Both the position numbers and the translations under genes were made by a program. The notes beneath the pieces were generated by a model that was given only the letters and a program-made list of their open reading frames with translations, made no database searches and was not told the origin of the DNA. Below are positions 1 to 9,355 of a DNA stretch of 64,000 nt, piece after piece; position 1 is the stretch's first letter; every line of letters starts with the position of its first letter. Source of the DNA: an uncultured Dehalococcoidia bacterium (GTDB lineage: Bacteria > Chloroflexota > Dehalococcoidia > Lucifugimonadales > UBA3495); contig CATQHB010000002.1 in NCBI GenBank assembly GCA_958295765.1, positions 1,816,001 through 1,880,000 on the forward strand, written 5' to 3'.

Positions 1-1029
1 CAGCCGCACCTGGTTGTTGTGGTCGTAGTCGCCCAACCGCTCGGCCAGGGTCTCCCGGTGCAGAGCCGCCGAGTCCACCATAATGATGCCGCTGGAAATG
101 GCGGCGGAGTGGAGCATCAGGGGCAGGGAGACCTCCTCCACGTCGGCGCCCAACTCGCCCAGGCGGGCGATGGCCCGGATGACCGCCTCGCCCACTTCCG
201 AATCCACCGTATCGCTGTAAACCCGCTCCCGGACTACCCCGACCTTCAGGCCCCGAATGTCGCCGGTCAGCCCGGCCAGGTAGTCCGGCACCGGGGCGTC
301 CCAGGTGTAGGGGTCTTTGGGGTCATAGCCGGCGATGGCGCCCAGGGTCATGGCGCAGTCGGCCACGGTGCGGGAAATGGGGCCGGCGGTGTCCATGGAC
401 CAGGCCGCCCCCTGCATCCCGTAGCGGCTGACCCGCCCCCAGGTGGGCCGGATTCCCACCAGGCCGCAAAAGGTGGCCGGGCCGCGGATGGAGCCGCCGG
501 TGTCCTCGCCCAGGGAGGTGGCGCACAGCCCGGCGGCGGTGGCCGCGCCGGAACCGCTGCTGGAGGTGCCGGGGTTGCGGTTCAAGTCCCAGGGGTTGCG
601 GGGCCGGCCGTAGGGATGATGAAAGGCGTCCCCGCTGGCGAACTCGCTCATATTCAGCTTGCCCAGCAGGATGGCGCCGGCGTCCTTCAGCTTGGCAATG
701 ACCGTGGCGTCCTCGTCGGGGATGTTGTCGGCCAGAATGGATGAGCCGCCGGTAGTGCGGATGCCCCGGGTGTTGAGTTGGTCTTTCACCGCCACCGGGA
801 TGCCGTGCATTGGCCCCCGGTAGTTGCCGGCGGCGATTTCCGCCTCGGCCCCTTGTGCGGCGGCCAGGGCCTCCTCCCGGCAAACGGTGATGTAGGAGTT
901 GAGTTGACCGTCAACTTCCGCAATCCGCTCCAGGTAAGCCTCGGTAGCCTCCACCGGGGAGACTTCCCGGGACTTGATGCGGTCGGCCAGTTGGGTGGCG
1001 GAGAGCCAGGGGATTTCCTGCTTATTCAT
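1..1029 (-). CDS. Amidase signature family enzyme (GatA/AtzE type), C-terminus cut by window edge
   Basis: The 343 visible residues are the N-terminal part of an amidase-signature hydrolase, which cleaves C-N amide bonds. The Ser-cisSer-Lys triad is visible: Lys82 in VAVKDQ, the GTSSSGSG loop at 154-161, and nucleophile Ser180 in GEDTGGSIRGPA. The ATG at 1029 opens MNKQEIPW and follows the small GatC/AtzG-like gene by 12 bases, so the two form an operon. That partner suggests a two-subunit amidase (AtzE-AtzG type) or a GatA-like enzyme. The substrate cannot be told from sequence, and no gatB is visible here. The last part of the protein (typically more than 100 residues) lies outside the window. 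Confidence 0.93.
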   Translation of the reverse strand, partial: MNKQEIPWLSATQLADRIKSREVSPVEATEAYLERIAEVDGQLNSYITVCREEALAAAQGAEAEIAAGNYRGPMHGIPVAVKDQLNTRGIRTTGGSSILADNIPDEDATVIAKLKDAGAILLGKLNMSEFASGDAFHHPYGRPRNPWDLNRNPGTSSSGSGAATAAGLCATSLGEDTGGSIRGPATFCGLVGIRPTWGRVSRYGMQGAAWSMDTAGPISRTVADCAMTLGAIAGYDPKDPYTWDAPVPDYLAGLTGDIRGLKVGVVRERVYSDTVDSEVGEAVIRAIARLGELGADVEEVSLPLMLHSAAISSGIIMVDSAALHRETLAERLGDYDHNNQVRL

Positions 1030-1041
1030 AGGGCGGCCTCC

Positions 1042-1239
1042 TCAGGACAAGTTGCCGGGGTTGGGGGGAATAATAATCGGCAGGGGTTCAATTGCCTCAA
1101 GGCCGGGCAAGTCGATGTTGTCCAGAGCCTCCAGCAGCCCGTTGAGGCTGTAGCCAACCTCGGCTACCAGTTCCGGCGGAATAGTTACGCCGGCGGCCCG
1201 GGCCAGGGTCAGAATCTCGGCGTCGGTAAGGTCAGCCAT
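1042..1239 (-). CDS. Small GatC/AtzG-like amidase partner subunit (65 aa)
   Basis: Start MADLTDAEIL is chosen because a clean GGAGGT lies 5 bases upstream; the open frame continues further upstream but without a comparable site. The protein is two predicted helices followed by a Pro/Ile-rich tail (EPLPIIIPP). The pattern, an N-terminal helix ending LARAAG and then a helix ending LDNID with EPLP after it, matches GatC and the AtzG small subunit of carboxybiuret hydrolase AtzE, which wrap around an amidase partner. It sits 12 bases before the amidase and is probably translated with it. The identity is inferred from size, helix pattern and position. Confidence 0.72.
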   Translation of the reverse strand: MADLTDAEILTLARAAGVTIPPELVAEVGYSLNGLLEALDNIDLPGLEAIEPLPIIIPPNPGNLS

Positions 1240-1430
1240 AGGATACCTCCTCAATTCCCTCAAGGCAGCAGCCGGGGAAATAGTGGTAGAATAAGGGTGG
1301 AAACCGGCAGGGAGCGCACAAAGGCGAATCGGGAAAATCAGCCCCAAATCAGCCCCATTTTGACCCGCCACCAGGGGCTTGTCAAACCAAAACCAAGCCA
1401 ACGGCGCCCCCACATCAATCCAATCCGTAT

Positions 1431-1514
1431 AATCCACGAAGGACACCAAGAACCACGAAAATAGAACTTAAAAACCCCTTCGTGCCCCTTCGTGCCCCTT
1501 CGTGGATAACCAAA
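1431..1514. repeat. Inverted-end repeat with tandem CCCCTTCGTG units
   Basis: The segment begins AATCCACGAAGG and ends CCTTCGTGGAT, so its ends are inverted repeats, and three CCCCTTCGTG-type units run in tandem near 1475-1505. Related stretches occur near 40197-40230 and 59866-59898, so this is a dispersed family. It lies just before glmU and supplies most of its leader. Confidence 0.6.
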
Positions 1515-1525
1515 AAGGTGAAGTT

Positions 1526-2896
1526 ATGCAAGAATGGGCCGGAGTTGTGCTGGCCGCCGGGCAGGGGCGGCGGATGAAATCCCGCCTGCCCAAACCGCTG
1601 CACCGGGTTTGCGGCAAGGAACTAATCCGCTATCCGGTGGAACTGCTGCAAAGCCTGGGCCTGGGGCGCATCCTGGTGGTGGTATCGCCGGACAACATTG
1701 CGCCGATTCGCAACCTGCTGGGCGACGCGGTGGATTATGTAATCCAGCCCGAAGTTGCCGGCACCGGGGACGCCGCCGCCCGGGCCGTGGCCGCGCTCCA
1801 GGGCCAAGCCGAGGGCCTGATTCTGCTGGGCAGCGATTCGCCCTTAATCCGGGCCGAGGCGGTGCGCCAGTTGACCGCGCGCCACCTGGCCCAAGGCAAC
1901 GATCTGACCCTGTTGAGCGCCCCCGGGATGCTGGCCCTGGACTTGGGCCGGGTGCTCCGGGATGAGGCCGGGCAGGTTACCGCCCTGGTCGAGGCTGCGG
2001 AATGGGACGGGGAGGACTACGCCCCGGCCGAGGTCAACGCCGGCGTTTACTGCTTTAACCTTCCCTGGCTGGCCGGCGCCCTGGAAAGCATTGCGCCCAG
2101 TCCCAACGGCGAAAAATACCTGACCGCCCTGGTAGAATTGGGCGCCGCCGGGGGCCGCCGCATTGACGCCTGGCCCAGCGACTTACCGGAGGAAATCTTT
2201 GGCGTCAACGACCGGGTTCAACTGGCCCAGGTGGAGGCCGTAATGCGCTGGCAGATTTGCGAGCGGTGGCTGCTCGCCGGGGTAACAATCCAGGACCCGT
2301 CCTCGGTCTTTATTGACGCCGACGTAACCATCGGCCAGGACAGCATCATCCGGCCCAATACCATGCTGCTGGGCCACACGGAAATTGGCGAGGACTGTGA
2401 GATTGGCCCCAACTCGGTAATCCGGGATTCCCGGGTGGGCCACCGCTGCCGCATTACCGCCTCGATGCTGGAGGAGGCCGCCTTGGAGGATGACGTGGCG
2501 GTTGGCCCGTTCAGCCACCTGCGCCCGGCGGCTTACCTGGAACAGGGGGTACACCTGGGCAATTTTGTGGAGGTAAAGGCCAGCCGGCTGGGCGCCGGCA
2601 CCCTGGCCGGCCACTTCAGCTACCTGGGAGACGCGGCCATCGGCGCCAACGTCAACATCGGCGCCGGAACCATTACCTGCAACTACGACGGCCAGGACAA
2701 GCACCCCACCACCATTGGGCCGGGGGCCTTTATCGGGTGTGATACCATGCTGGTGGCGCCGGTTACGGTGGGCCGGGAGGCCGCTACCGGAGCCGGCGCA
2801 GTGGTAAATAAAGACGTGCCCCAGGGTTTACTTGCGGTCGGAGTTCCTGCTAGAATACTTCCCAGGAAATCCCGGGGAAACCCGAAAACCGAATAA
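1526..2896 (+). CDS. glmU: Bifunctional GlmU: GlcNAc-1-P uridyltransferase / GlcN-1-P acetyltransferase
   Basis: GlmU makes UDP-GlcNAc for peptidoglycan and glycans: the C-terminal half acetylates glucosamine-1-P and the N-terminal half adds UMP. At 456 residues it matches the usual family length. The N-terminus has the pyrophosphorylase signature LAAGQGRRMKSRLPKP, and the C-terminus is a left-handed beta-helix of hexapeptide repeats with GHFSYLGDA (catalytic His) and GTITCNYDG. The ATG at 1526 is preferred over an ATG 24 bases upstream because AAAGGTG precedes it and MQEWAGVVLAAG aligns with the family start. A cytosolic enzyme; the next gene begins directly downstream on the same strand. 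Confidence 0.97.
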   Translation: MQEWAGVVLAAGQGRRMKSRLPKPLHRVCGKELIRYPVELLQSLGLGRILVVVSPDNIAPIRNLLGDAVDYVIQPEVAGTGDAAARAVAALQGQAEGLILLGSDSPLIRAEAVRQLTARHLAQGNDLTLLSAPGMLALDLGRVLRDEAGQVTALVEAAEWDGEDYAPAEVNAGVYCFNLPWLAGALESIAPSPNGEKYLTALVELGAAGGRRIDAWPSDLPEEIFGVNDRVQLAQVEAVMRWQICERWLLAGVTIQDPSSVFIDADVTIGQDSIIRPNTMLLGHTEIGEDCEIGPNSVIRDSRVGHRCRITASMLEEAALEDDVAVGPFSHLRPAAYLEQGVHLGNFVEVKASRLGAGTLAGHFSYLGDAAIGANVNIGAGTITCNYDGQDKHPTTIGPGAFIGCDTMLVAPVTVGREAATGAGAVVNKDVPQGLLAVGVPARILPRKSRGNPKTE

Positions 2897-2912
2897 TTAC
2901 AGACTGAAACTA

Positions 2913-4127
2913 TTGGATACTGATAGTTTACCTCCATTACTAATCTTTGTCGGGTTTCTGTCCCTCTTTGCCTACCTGAGTCTGGCTGAAAACTCCGGGG
3001 GCAATGGAGGCGGCATTTTGCGGGACGCCGCGCCGGCCCAACGGGCTTGGTTTGTCTTGTCCCCGTTCAAGTACGCCTGCGCCATCGCCCTCTCCATTTC
3101 CGGCTTTTACCTGGTGCAAATCACGCTGGGCCTGGCTTTAGGGCCGGTTGCCATTCTGGCCCTGGCCCTGCTGGTGCTGCTGACCATCATCCACCGCCTG
3201 GCCGCCCTGCTGGCCCAACGCCGGCCGGCCCTGGCCGCCCGCTGCTCCCGGCCGGCCCTGGCCTTGCTGCGGCGCGGCGACCGGCGTTCCCGGAGCGGCA
3301 ACGCCGGCGCTAATCCCGGCGGCGACGGCGCCGAGGCCGACGGCGAGTTGACCCCGGAAACCCTGGACATCACCGAGGAGGAGTTGGTGGGGATGGACCG
3401 CCACGACCGGGAGATGCTGCGTTCCATCATCCAACTGGACAACTCCACCGCCCACGAGGTAATGATACCCCGGCTGGATATGACAACCCTGGAAATTAAC
3501 ACGCCGCTGCAAGAGGCCGTCAAACCCATCATCGAGACCGGCCATACCCGCATCCCGGTCTATGAGGAGTCCCTCGACCATATCGTAGGAATCATTCACT
3601 CCCTGGACTTGCTGAAACTGCTTACCGCGGAGAACCCCGGCTCATACTCCCTGAACGACCTGGTCCGCGACGCCTACTTCATACCGGAAAACAAACGGCT
3701 TGATGACCTGCTCCAGGAGTTTCAGCAAAGGGCGGTTCAGATGGCGATTGTGGTGGATGAATACGGGGGAACGGAAGGGCTGATTACTATGGAGGACTTG
3801 CTGGAGGAGATTGTCGGGGAGATTGAGGATGAGTTTTCCCGGGGGGAAGCGCCGGAAGTAATCCGGCAGGAGGACGGGTCGGCCCTGGTCAGCGCCGGGG
3901 TAACCACCGACGTAATCGAAGACCTGTTCAGCGCCCGGCTGGACAACTCGGATGCGGATACCATCGGCGGCTACGTTTACGTGGCCCTGGGCCGGATGCC
4001 CCGCGTCGGCGACGTGGTGGCGGCGGAGCAACTGCTCATCGAGGTTACATCAGTCATGGGCCGCCGCATCGACAAGCTAACCATCCGCACCAAGAGTCAA
4101 GCCCCTACCGAATCGCCCGCCGACTAA
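2913..4127 (+). CDS. CBS-domain membrane protein of the HlyC/CorC (TlyC) family
   Basis: About 404 residues. Three hydrophobic segments lie in the first ~110 residues (a DUF21-like membrane part), followed by an Ala/Arg/Gly-rich linker, a CBS pair (HEVMIPRLDM, then VVDEYGGTEGLITMEDLLEEIVGEI) and a CorC/HlyC C-terminal domain (LVSAGVTTDVIEDLF). The family is linked to Mg2+/Co2+ efflux or membrane regulation. The start is uncertain: a TTG at 2832 would overlap glmU by 65 bases, while TTG 2913 gives no overlap; neither has a strong ribosome site. Probably co-transcribed with glmU. Confidence 0.85.
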   Translation: MDTDSLPPLLIFVGFLSLFAYLSLAENSGGNGGGILRDAAPAQRAWFVLSPFKYACAIALSISGFYLVQITLGLALGPVAILALALLVLLTIIHRLAALLAQRRPALAARCSRPALALLRRGDRRSRSGNAGANPGGDGAEADGELTPETLDITEEELVGMDRHDREMLRSIIQLDNSTAHEVMIPRLDMTTLEINTPLQEAVKPIIETGHTRIPVYEESLDHIVGIIHSLDLLKLLTAENPGSYSLNDLVRDAYFIPENKRLDDLLQEFQQRAVQMAIVVDEYGGTEGLITMEDLLEEIVGEIEDEFSRGEAPEVIRQEDGSALVSAGVTTDVIEDLFSARLDNSDADTIGGYVYVALGRMPRVGDVVAAEQLLIEVTSVMGRRIDKLTIRTKSQAPTESPAD

Positions 4128-4158
4128 CCCGGTCAACCGGCTTGCTGCCCGTAAAATA

Positions 4159-4189
4159 ATCGGGGCTGGGTTAGAAACCCCGCCCCGAT
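4159..4189 (+). terminator. Hairpin after the CBS-domain gene
   Basis: An eight-base stem ATCGGGGC / GCCCCGAT with an inner GGG/CCC pairing lies 31 bases after the stop codon. No clean T-run follows, so it may be a weak or rho-assisted terminator. Confidence 0.4.
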
Positions 4190-4209
4190 ATACGTTTAGT
4201 TCAGGGAGT

Positions 4210-4530
4210 TGATGGTTCGACAAGCTCACCATGAGCGGACTTTAGCATTGACCCTTACCGCTCACCATGAGCGGATTTTAGCAGCCATTCTACCCGCCCA
4301 TCCTGAGCCGGTCGCCTTAACCGCTCATCCTGAGCCTGTCGAAGGATGTCATACCAATAGTTCGACAAGTTCACCATGAGCGGGTTTTAGCATTAACTCT
4401 TACCGCTCATTCTGAACCGGTCGCCTTCCCCGCTCATCCTGAGCCTGTCGAAGGATGTCATACCAATGGTTCGACAAGCTCACCATGAGCGGGTTTTAGC
4501 ATTGACCCTCCCCACTCATCCTGAACGGAT
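4210..4530. repeat. Cluster of the GTTCGACAAGCTCACCATGAGCGG repeat
   Basis: At least six direct or inverted variants of a ~25 bp unit occur here (near 4214, 4259, 4320, 4354, 4430 and 4468), in forms GGTTCGACAAGCTCACCATG and CATCCTGAGCCTGTCGAAGG. The same unit recurs near 26825, 46354, 55776 and 61132. No gene is seen between 4128 and 4794; the stretch is made of this cluster and the next repeat. Confidence 0.8.
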
Positions 4531-4595
4531 TTTGGCGTTCTCAACAAATGTTGATAATCCTGCCCGCCCGGTTTCGGTGTCCCGGTTTCGTGCAT

Positions 4596-4718
4596 GGTAG
4601 GGACGGGTTACAAACCCGCCCGGCGTTCCAGGGCAGAAACATCCGAGGAAACGGGTCTGCCAGATTAGACCCATTCCCGCACCCACAGAAAAGGGCGGGT
4701 TTGTAACCCGCCCCTACC
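4596..4718. repeat. ~120 bp inverted-end element (GGTAGGGGCGGGTT family), copy 1
   Basis: Left end GGTAGGGACGGGTTACAAAC, right end GGGTTTGTAACCCGCCCCTA, each end itself an imperfect palindrome around GGGTT(T/A)..AACCC. Four more copies with the same architecture lie near 24095, 54199, 60906 and 63101, always between genes. No coding capacity; a MITE-like or RNA-hairpin element. Confidence 0.75.
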
Positions 4719-4794
4719 CTGATAATAATGCCAACACCGGTTGAGAATACCCGGATCTCAGCATCGCCGCCGGCCCGTCCGGTTTGGGCCGGGC

Positions 4795-5148
4795 TTACGG
4801 CTTTTGCGCCAGAGGATTGACCCAATAGGCCACTTCGGATAGTCCTGCCGGGTATAGCTGCTGCCCGGCGATGGCCGAGGCCGGGGCCGGGATGCGCGGG
4901 CCGGTGTAACCGGCGGCGCCGGCATCAACCACCGCAACCGGCCGGTTCGGCGGCGCCGTTACGGGAACGACGGCGCCGGCCGCCTCTGCTGCCGGTTGGT
5001 TGGCCGACGCGTCGGTAACATATCCGTAGTAGCCGCCGGCGGCGAACAGCAAGATCGCTACCAGGGCAACCGCCAGAGCCGCCCGGGAAACCCAGGCCGG
5101 CTGCCGGGCCGGGCGGCCCAGCAAGGTATAATCGTAACCTGTTTCCAT
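4795..5148 (-). CDS. Small membrane-anchored protein of unknown function (117 aa)
   Basis: I do not recognise this protein. The ATG at 5148 is preceded by GGTGGGATGAT and opens METGYDYTLLGRP. A cytoplasmic stretch of ~22 residues is followed by one hydrophobic segment (about 23-46: ALAVALVAILLFAAGGYYGY) and an Ala/Pro/Val-rich outside part ending AYWVNPLAQKP. The plan (short N-tail, one TM segment, Pro-rich stalk) resembles the N-terminal part of surface enzymes such as sortases, but there is no catalytic domain, so it may be a truncated relic or a free-standing anchored peptide. Confidence 0.55.
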   Translation of the reverse strand: METGYDYTLLGRPARQPAWVSRAALAVALVAILLFAAGGYYGYVTDASANQPAAEAAGAVVPVTAPPNRPVAVVDAGAAGYTGPRIPAPASAIAGQQLYPAGLSEVAYWVNPLAQKP

Positions 5149-5325
5149 ATCATCCCACCACTGCACTGAAAATACTAAATGAAAAGAACCTGCCGGGGAA
5201 ACTTGTCGGGGAAAAGCCGGGAAAGTCAGGAACTCTCCCCTCGCATCTACCATCCTGCCGCGCCCCGCATCAGCCGGAGAGCATCACCGGAAAACTCCCC
5301 CGGCCAATTGCGCCGCCCCGCCTAT

Positions 5326-5538
5326 CTAGCGGGACCGGGTGGCGCTCATGCCGCCGGGGGTTATCGGCTCATTCAGGTAAATGTCGCCGTTGCGGATTTT
5401 GATGTTGAACCCGCAGCCCGGATTGATGCAAACCCAAGCCTTATAGTGCACCGCCGCCCCCTGTCCGCCGTAATCGGAAAGGGGAACCAGTTGCCCCTCG
5501 TTGCACTTAAGGCATTGCGGAAATGCCTTTTCTGCCAC
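5326..5538 (-). CDS. Small zinc-ribbon-like protein (70 aa)
   Basis: Two cysteine pairs, CLKC near residue 9 and CINPGC near residue 38, frame a compact beta-rich protein and suggest a structural Zn site. The start is taken as the GTG at 5538, because the GGAGGT at 5545-5550 is then 6 bases upstream; the in-frame GTG at 5544 would touch it. The C-terminal part reads IRNGDIYLNEPITPGG. Function is unknown; similar small ribbon proteins often assist nucleic-acid or enzyme complexes. It lies between the anchored protein and rpoD with its own leader. Confidence 0.6.
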   Translation of the reverse strand: MAEKAFPQCLKCNEGQLVPLSDYGGQGAAVHYKAWVCINPGCGFNIKIRNGDIYLNEPITPGGMSATRSR

Positions 5539-5722
5539 GTCCACACCTCCACCAATCAATTGGGCCGAGTATAGCACCGGATTTTTGGCGCTAACAAGGT
5601 AAACCCAACGCCACTATTGGCGAGTTTGACACTATACCGGGCCACCGCCGGGCCAGCCCCGCGACCTGTTCCGGCGACGGTTCAGCCGCCGCCTGCCGCC
5701 GGCAATCGTTCTCCCCGGCGGG

Positions 5723-7456
5723 TTACTCCAGAAAGTCCCGCAGCTTGCGGGAGCGGGTGGGGTGGCGCAGTTTGCGCAGGGCTTTGGCTTCAATCTGCCG
5801 GATGCGCTCCCGCGTAACGCCGAACTCCCGCCCCACTTCTTCCAGGGTACGGCTGCGCCCGTCCTCCAGGCCAAAGCGCAGTTGCAGAACCCGGCTTTCC
5901 CGGTCGGTCAGCGTATCCAGCACTTCCGATACCTGCTCCTTGAGCAGTTGGAAGGAGGCGGCGTCGGCCGGGGCCGGCGCGTTCCGGTCCTCGATAAAGT
6001 CACCCAGGTGCGAGTCTTCCTCTTCGCCGATGGGCGTCTCCAAGGACACCGGCTCCTGAGAGATTTTCATTATTTCCTCGACCTTCTCCGGGCCGATTTC
6101 CATGGCCTCGCCGATTTCCTCCGGGGTCGGCTCCCGGCCATATTCCTGGAGCAGCCGGCGGTGCTGGCGCATCAGCTTGTTGATAGTCTCCACCATGTGC
6201 ACCGGGATGCGAATGGTGCGGGCCTGGTCGGCGATGGCCCGGGTGATGGCCTGACGAATCCACCAGGTGGCGTAAGTGCTGAACTTGTAGCCCTTCCGGT
6301 AGTCAAACTTTTCCACCGCCCGGATCAGGCCGATGTTTCCTTCCTGAATCATATCCAGCAGGGCCATGCCCCGGCCGATGTATTTCTTGGCGACGCTGAC
6401 CACCAGGCGCAGGTTGGCTTCGGTCAGGTGGGCCTGGGCCTTCGCGCCCTCGGCCTTGATGTGATTGAACCGGCGGCGGAACAGGGGTTCAAACCGGGCC
6501 AGTTCGGGCAGGGAACCCATCTCGCTGAAGGTAGCGTCCAATTGCAGCAGCGTGGCGTCATTCAGCAGGTCAACGGTGTCCGGGGAGAGAATCCAGCGGT
6601 CCAGGGACAGGGCGACCACCTGCTTATACACCTCATCCCGTTCCAGGGAGAGGGTCTCGGACAGGCTCGCCAGCATCTCCTCGGACAACAGGGCGTCAAT
6701 AGCATCCGCCAGGGCCTGATTGTTGATTAGCTGGGACAGGGCGGGATTGCGGGGCAGTTCCAGGTAATCGCACAGGGCGTCCACCAGGACGGTGGAATTA
6801 ACCAACCGGCGCAGCAACGCTTCGGTCAGTTCCCAATTCCGGCCACTTTCGTTAAGCTCTTCCCGGATTTTCTTGCTGAGCAAGTCCGGGCTGCGCAGGG
6901 GAGTAAGCTCTACCCGGTCCGACCTTCCCCCACTGTCGAGACGGCGTTTTTCCTCGGCCAGTTCCCGCTCCAGCGTCTGGCAGTATTCCTCGCCCAGCAG
7001 TTCCTTTTGCAGGGCCAGGAGATGCTTGTCCCCTTCCAGCTTGCGGGCCAGTTCCCGCTCATCCTTGGCGGCCAGCAGCCCGACCCGGCCGATTTCCCGC
7101 AGGTACATCCGCACCGGGTCATCGAGAACTTGCAGGCTTTCCGCCTCGGCTTCCCAATCCGGCTCTTCGCTTTCCTCTTCGATTTCGGCATCGGCCGGGC
7201 CTTCTTCCAGGGTGTCGGCCGGCTTCTCGGCCACCGGGCCGTCTTCCCACTGGTCATCCTGGTCGTCGGCGGGGCCAACGACCACCTCAATGGCCGTGCT
7301 TACCGCCATACCGTTGCCCTCAACCAGGTCTTCCTCCTCCTTGACTACGTTGCCGAGGATCCCCAGGAACTTGTCCTTATCCTGCCCGTCCTCGCTAATG
7401 TCGTAGTAGTCTTCCTCGGGGCTGATGTCCCGGCTGACGTTGCTGCGTCTTACCAT
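5723..7456 (-). CDS. rpoD: Primary RNA polymerase sigma-70 factor RpoD
   Basis: 577 residues. Regions in order: an acidic N-terminus (1-110) without a clear region 1.1, region 1.2 at ~112-145 ([11 protein letters not shown]), a ~200-residue non-conserved insert, region 2 at ~344-415 with the core-binding and -10 helices ([34 protein letters not shown]), region 3 at ~420-500, and region 4 at ~511-577 with the -35 helix-turn-helix ([15 protein letters not shown]). It directs housekeeping transcription. The ATG at 7456 has GGAAGGTGACA before it and lies 6 bases after the dnaG stop, the classical dnaG-rpoD arrangement. Confidence 0.97.
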   Translation of the reverse strand: MVRRSNVSRDISPEEDYYDISEDGQDKDKFLGILGNVVKEEEDLVEGNGMAVSTAIEVVVGPADDQDDQWEDGPVAEKPADTLEEGPADAEIEEESEEPDWEAEAESLQVLDDPVRMYLREIGRVGLLAAKDERELARKLEGDKHLLALQKELLGEEYCQTLERELAEEKRRLDSGGRSDRVELTPLRSPDLLSKKIREELNESGRNWELTEALLRRLVNSTVLVDALCDYLELPRNPALSQLINNQALADAIDALLSEEMLASLSETLSLERDEVYKQVVALSLDRWILSPDTVDLLNDATLLQLDATFSEMGSLPELARFEPLFRRRFNHIKAEGAKAQAHLTEANLRLVVSVAKKYIGRGMALLDMIQEGNIGLIRAVEKFDYRKGYKFSTYATWWIRQAITRAIADQARTIRIPVHMVETINKLMRQHRRLLQEYGREPTPEEIGEAMEIGPEKVEEIMKISQEPVSLETPIGEEEDSHLGDFIEDRNAPAPADAASFQLLKEQVSEVLDTLTDRESRVLQLRFGLEDGRSRTLEEVGREFGVTRERIRQIEAKALRKLRHPTRSRKLRDFLE

Positions 7457-7462
7457 ATATTG

Positions 7463-9355
7463 TCACCTTCCACCAAAAGCGTTCTGGGTAGCCTGGTTTC
7501 GAGCCTGCTGGTTGGCCTTGAGGCGGCGGTTCAGGGCCAGGGCTTCCTGTTCCGATTCCGCCGGCAGTTCGGCCGGTTCACCGGCAAACCGGGCCTGCTC
7601 CACCCGTTTCAGTTCCTTTAGATAGCGTTCTTCCAAACGCGCCGCCACGTCCCGCAGTTCCCCGGCCCGGTGGCGCATTTCCGAGGGCGGCAGTTTCTTC
7701 TCCGCCAAAGAAATCAGGTGCTCCGACAGCGCCTCCGGGATGCTCTCCTTCAGCGTCTCCACCAGCGCCCCGTCGGAAACCGGGGCTGACGGCGCCTCGG
7801 CCCAAACCTGGGTCAGCTGAGCATAAATCTCCCGGTTTTCCGGGCGGCGAAAGTAATCCGGGGACAGGTCGGAAATTTCGGGCACTTCCGACAGCAAGGC
7901 CGGGTACTGCAACAGCAGGGCCAGGCAACGATCCTCTATCGGTTCCCGGTCCGACGCGGCAAAGGCGGGAGAGTTGGCCCCCGCTGTCGCCGCCGGCCGG
8001 GACGCCGCCCCCGGGCCCGGGGCGGGCCGGGCAACCTTGGCTTGAGCGGCAAACCGGCTCACGCTGGCCTTTAACGTATCTTCACCGATAGACAGATGCC
8101 CGGCCAGCATCCGAAAGTAATGGTCTTGCTGAATTGGTTCCTCAACGGCGGCGATAAAGGGAAACAGCAATTCCACCACCCGCGCCTTGCCCTGCGGCGT
8201 TGCCGCATCCACCTGGGCGGACAGGGCCGGCAGCAGGTACTCAAACAGGGGAACGCCCTGGCGGACCAACTCAGGCCACCGTTCCGGGAATTGCCGGATA
8301 AACTCATCCGGGTCTTTGCCTTCGGGCAGGGTTACGACCTTCAACTCCGGGTTATCCTGCCGCTGCAACAGGGTAGTGCCGCGGGCGGTTCCCACCACCC
8401 GGCTCTGAAAGACCTGCCAGGAGGATTCCAGGCTCCGCAGGGTGGCCTGTTGGCCGGCGGCGTCGGCGTCCAAAGCCATCGTTACCGAGTTGGTGAGCCG
8501 CCGCACTTCGGCCACCTGGTGCTCGGTGAGGGCCGTCCCCATCGACGCCACCACGTTATCGAACCCGTGCTGATGGGCCATTATGGCGTCCATATAGCCT
8601 TCCACAATTACGATGCCCTGGCGCCGGGCGGATTCCTTAGCCAGGTAGAGGCCATACAACAGCCGGCCCTTGTCAAACACCGGGGTGCGGGCGGTGTTCA
8701 GGTACTTGGGCATGGAATCATCCAGGGCGCGGCTGCCGAAACCGCCCAATTCTCCCTGACTGTTAAGAATGGGTATCATCAGCCGGCCCCGAAAGGCGTC
8801 CCGGTAGCCCCCGTTCTGGTTCTGATGCACCGCCCCGGCCTGCACCAACTGTTCCGGCGTGAACTCCTGCCGCCGCAGGTGATTGAACAGCCCCTGCCCG
8901 TCCCGGGGGCTGAGGCCCAACTGGAATTTAGCTACGCTCTCCCTGGCAATACCCCGCCGCTCCAGGTAAGTCCGGGTATCCGCTCCCATAGAGGAGGCCA
9001 GGTACTGCTGAAAATAGTCCCGGGCCGCTTCGTTAATCCGGTAGGCCACGTCCAGCTCGGTGCGCCGCTCCCGAGTGGGCAAGGTAACCCCGGCCTGCTG
9101 AGCCAGTCGCTGCAAGGCTTCGGCAAACTCCAGGTTCTCCGCCTTCATAATGAAGGTAAAGACATCCCCGCCGGTGGCGCAGCCGCCAAAGCAATGCCAA
9201 CTCTGGCGGTCCGGGTTCACGTAGAAGGAAGGAGTCCGCTCCTGGTGAAAGGGGCAGTTGGCCTTGTAGGAGTTCCCGGAACGCTGCAAAGTGGCGTAAC
9301 CGGAGATTACCTCCACAATGTCCAGGCGGCTCTTTATGTCGTCAACTACAGTCAT
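7463..9355 (-). CDS. dnaG: DNA primase DnaG
   Basis: Primase lays RNA primers for replication. The N-terminal CHC2 zinc finger shows Cys34-x2-His37 ... Cys55-x3-Cys59. The RNA polymerase core and Toprim domain follow, with VIVEGYMDAIMAHQ and the metal motif ALDADAAGQQA. The C-terminal ~180 residues form a helical DnaB-interaction region ending in a basic, Gln/Asn-rich tail. The 630-residue length is usual. It is the first gene of the dnaG-rpoD operon, with rpoD 6 bases after its stop. Confidence 0.97.
   Translation of the reverse strand: MTVVDDIKSRLDIVEVISGYATLQRSGNSYKANCPFHQERTPSFYVNPDRQSWHCFGGCATGGDVFTFIMKAENLEFAEALQRLAQQAGVTLPTRERRTELDVAYRINEAARDYFQQYLASSMGADTRTYLERRGIARESVAKFQLGLSPRDGQGLFNHLRRQEFTPEQLVQAGAVHQNQNGGYRDAFRGRLMIPILNSQGELGGFGSRALDDSMPKYLNTARTPVFDKGRLLYGLYLAKESARRQGIVIVEGYMDAIMAHQHGFDNVVASMGTALTEHQVAEVRRLTNSVTMALDADAAGQQATLRSLESSWQVFQSRVVGTARGTTLLQRQDNPELKVVTLPEGKDPDEFIRQFPERWPELVRQGVPLFEYLLPALSAQVDAATPQGKARVVELLFPFIAAVEEPIQQDHYFRMLAGHLSIGEDTLKASVSRFAAQAKVARPAPGPGAASRPAATAGANSPAFAASDREPIEDRCLALLLQYPALLSEVPEISDLSPDYFRRPENREIYAQLTQVWAEAPSAPVSDGALVETLKESIPEALSEHLISLAEKKLPPSEMRHRAGELRDVAARLEERYLKELKRVEQARFAGEPAELPAESEQEALALNRRLKANQQARNQATQNAFGGR

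Noticed and set aside
4210-4530. Repeat cluster as a CRISPR array
   Set aside because: Units are irregularly spaced and occur in both orientations, and no cas gene is present.
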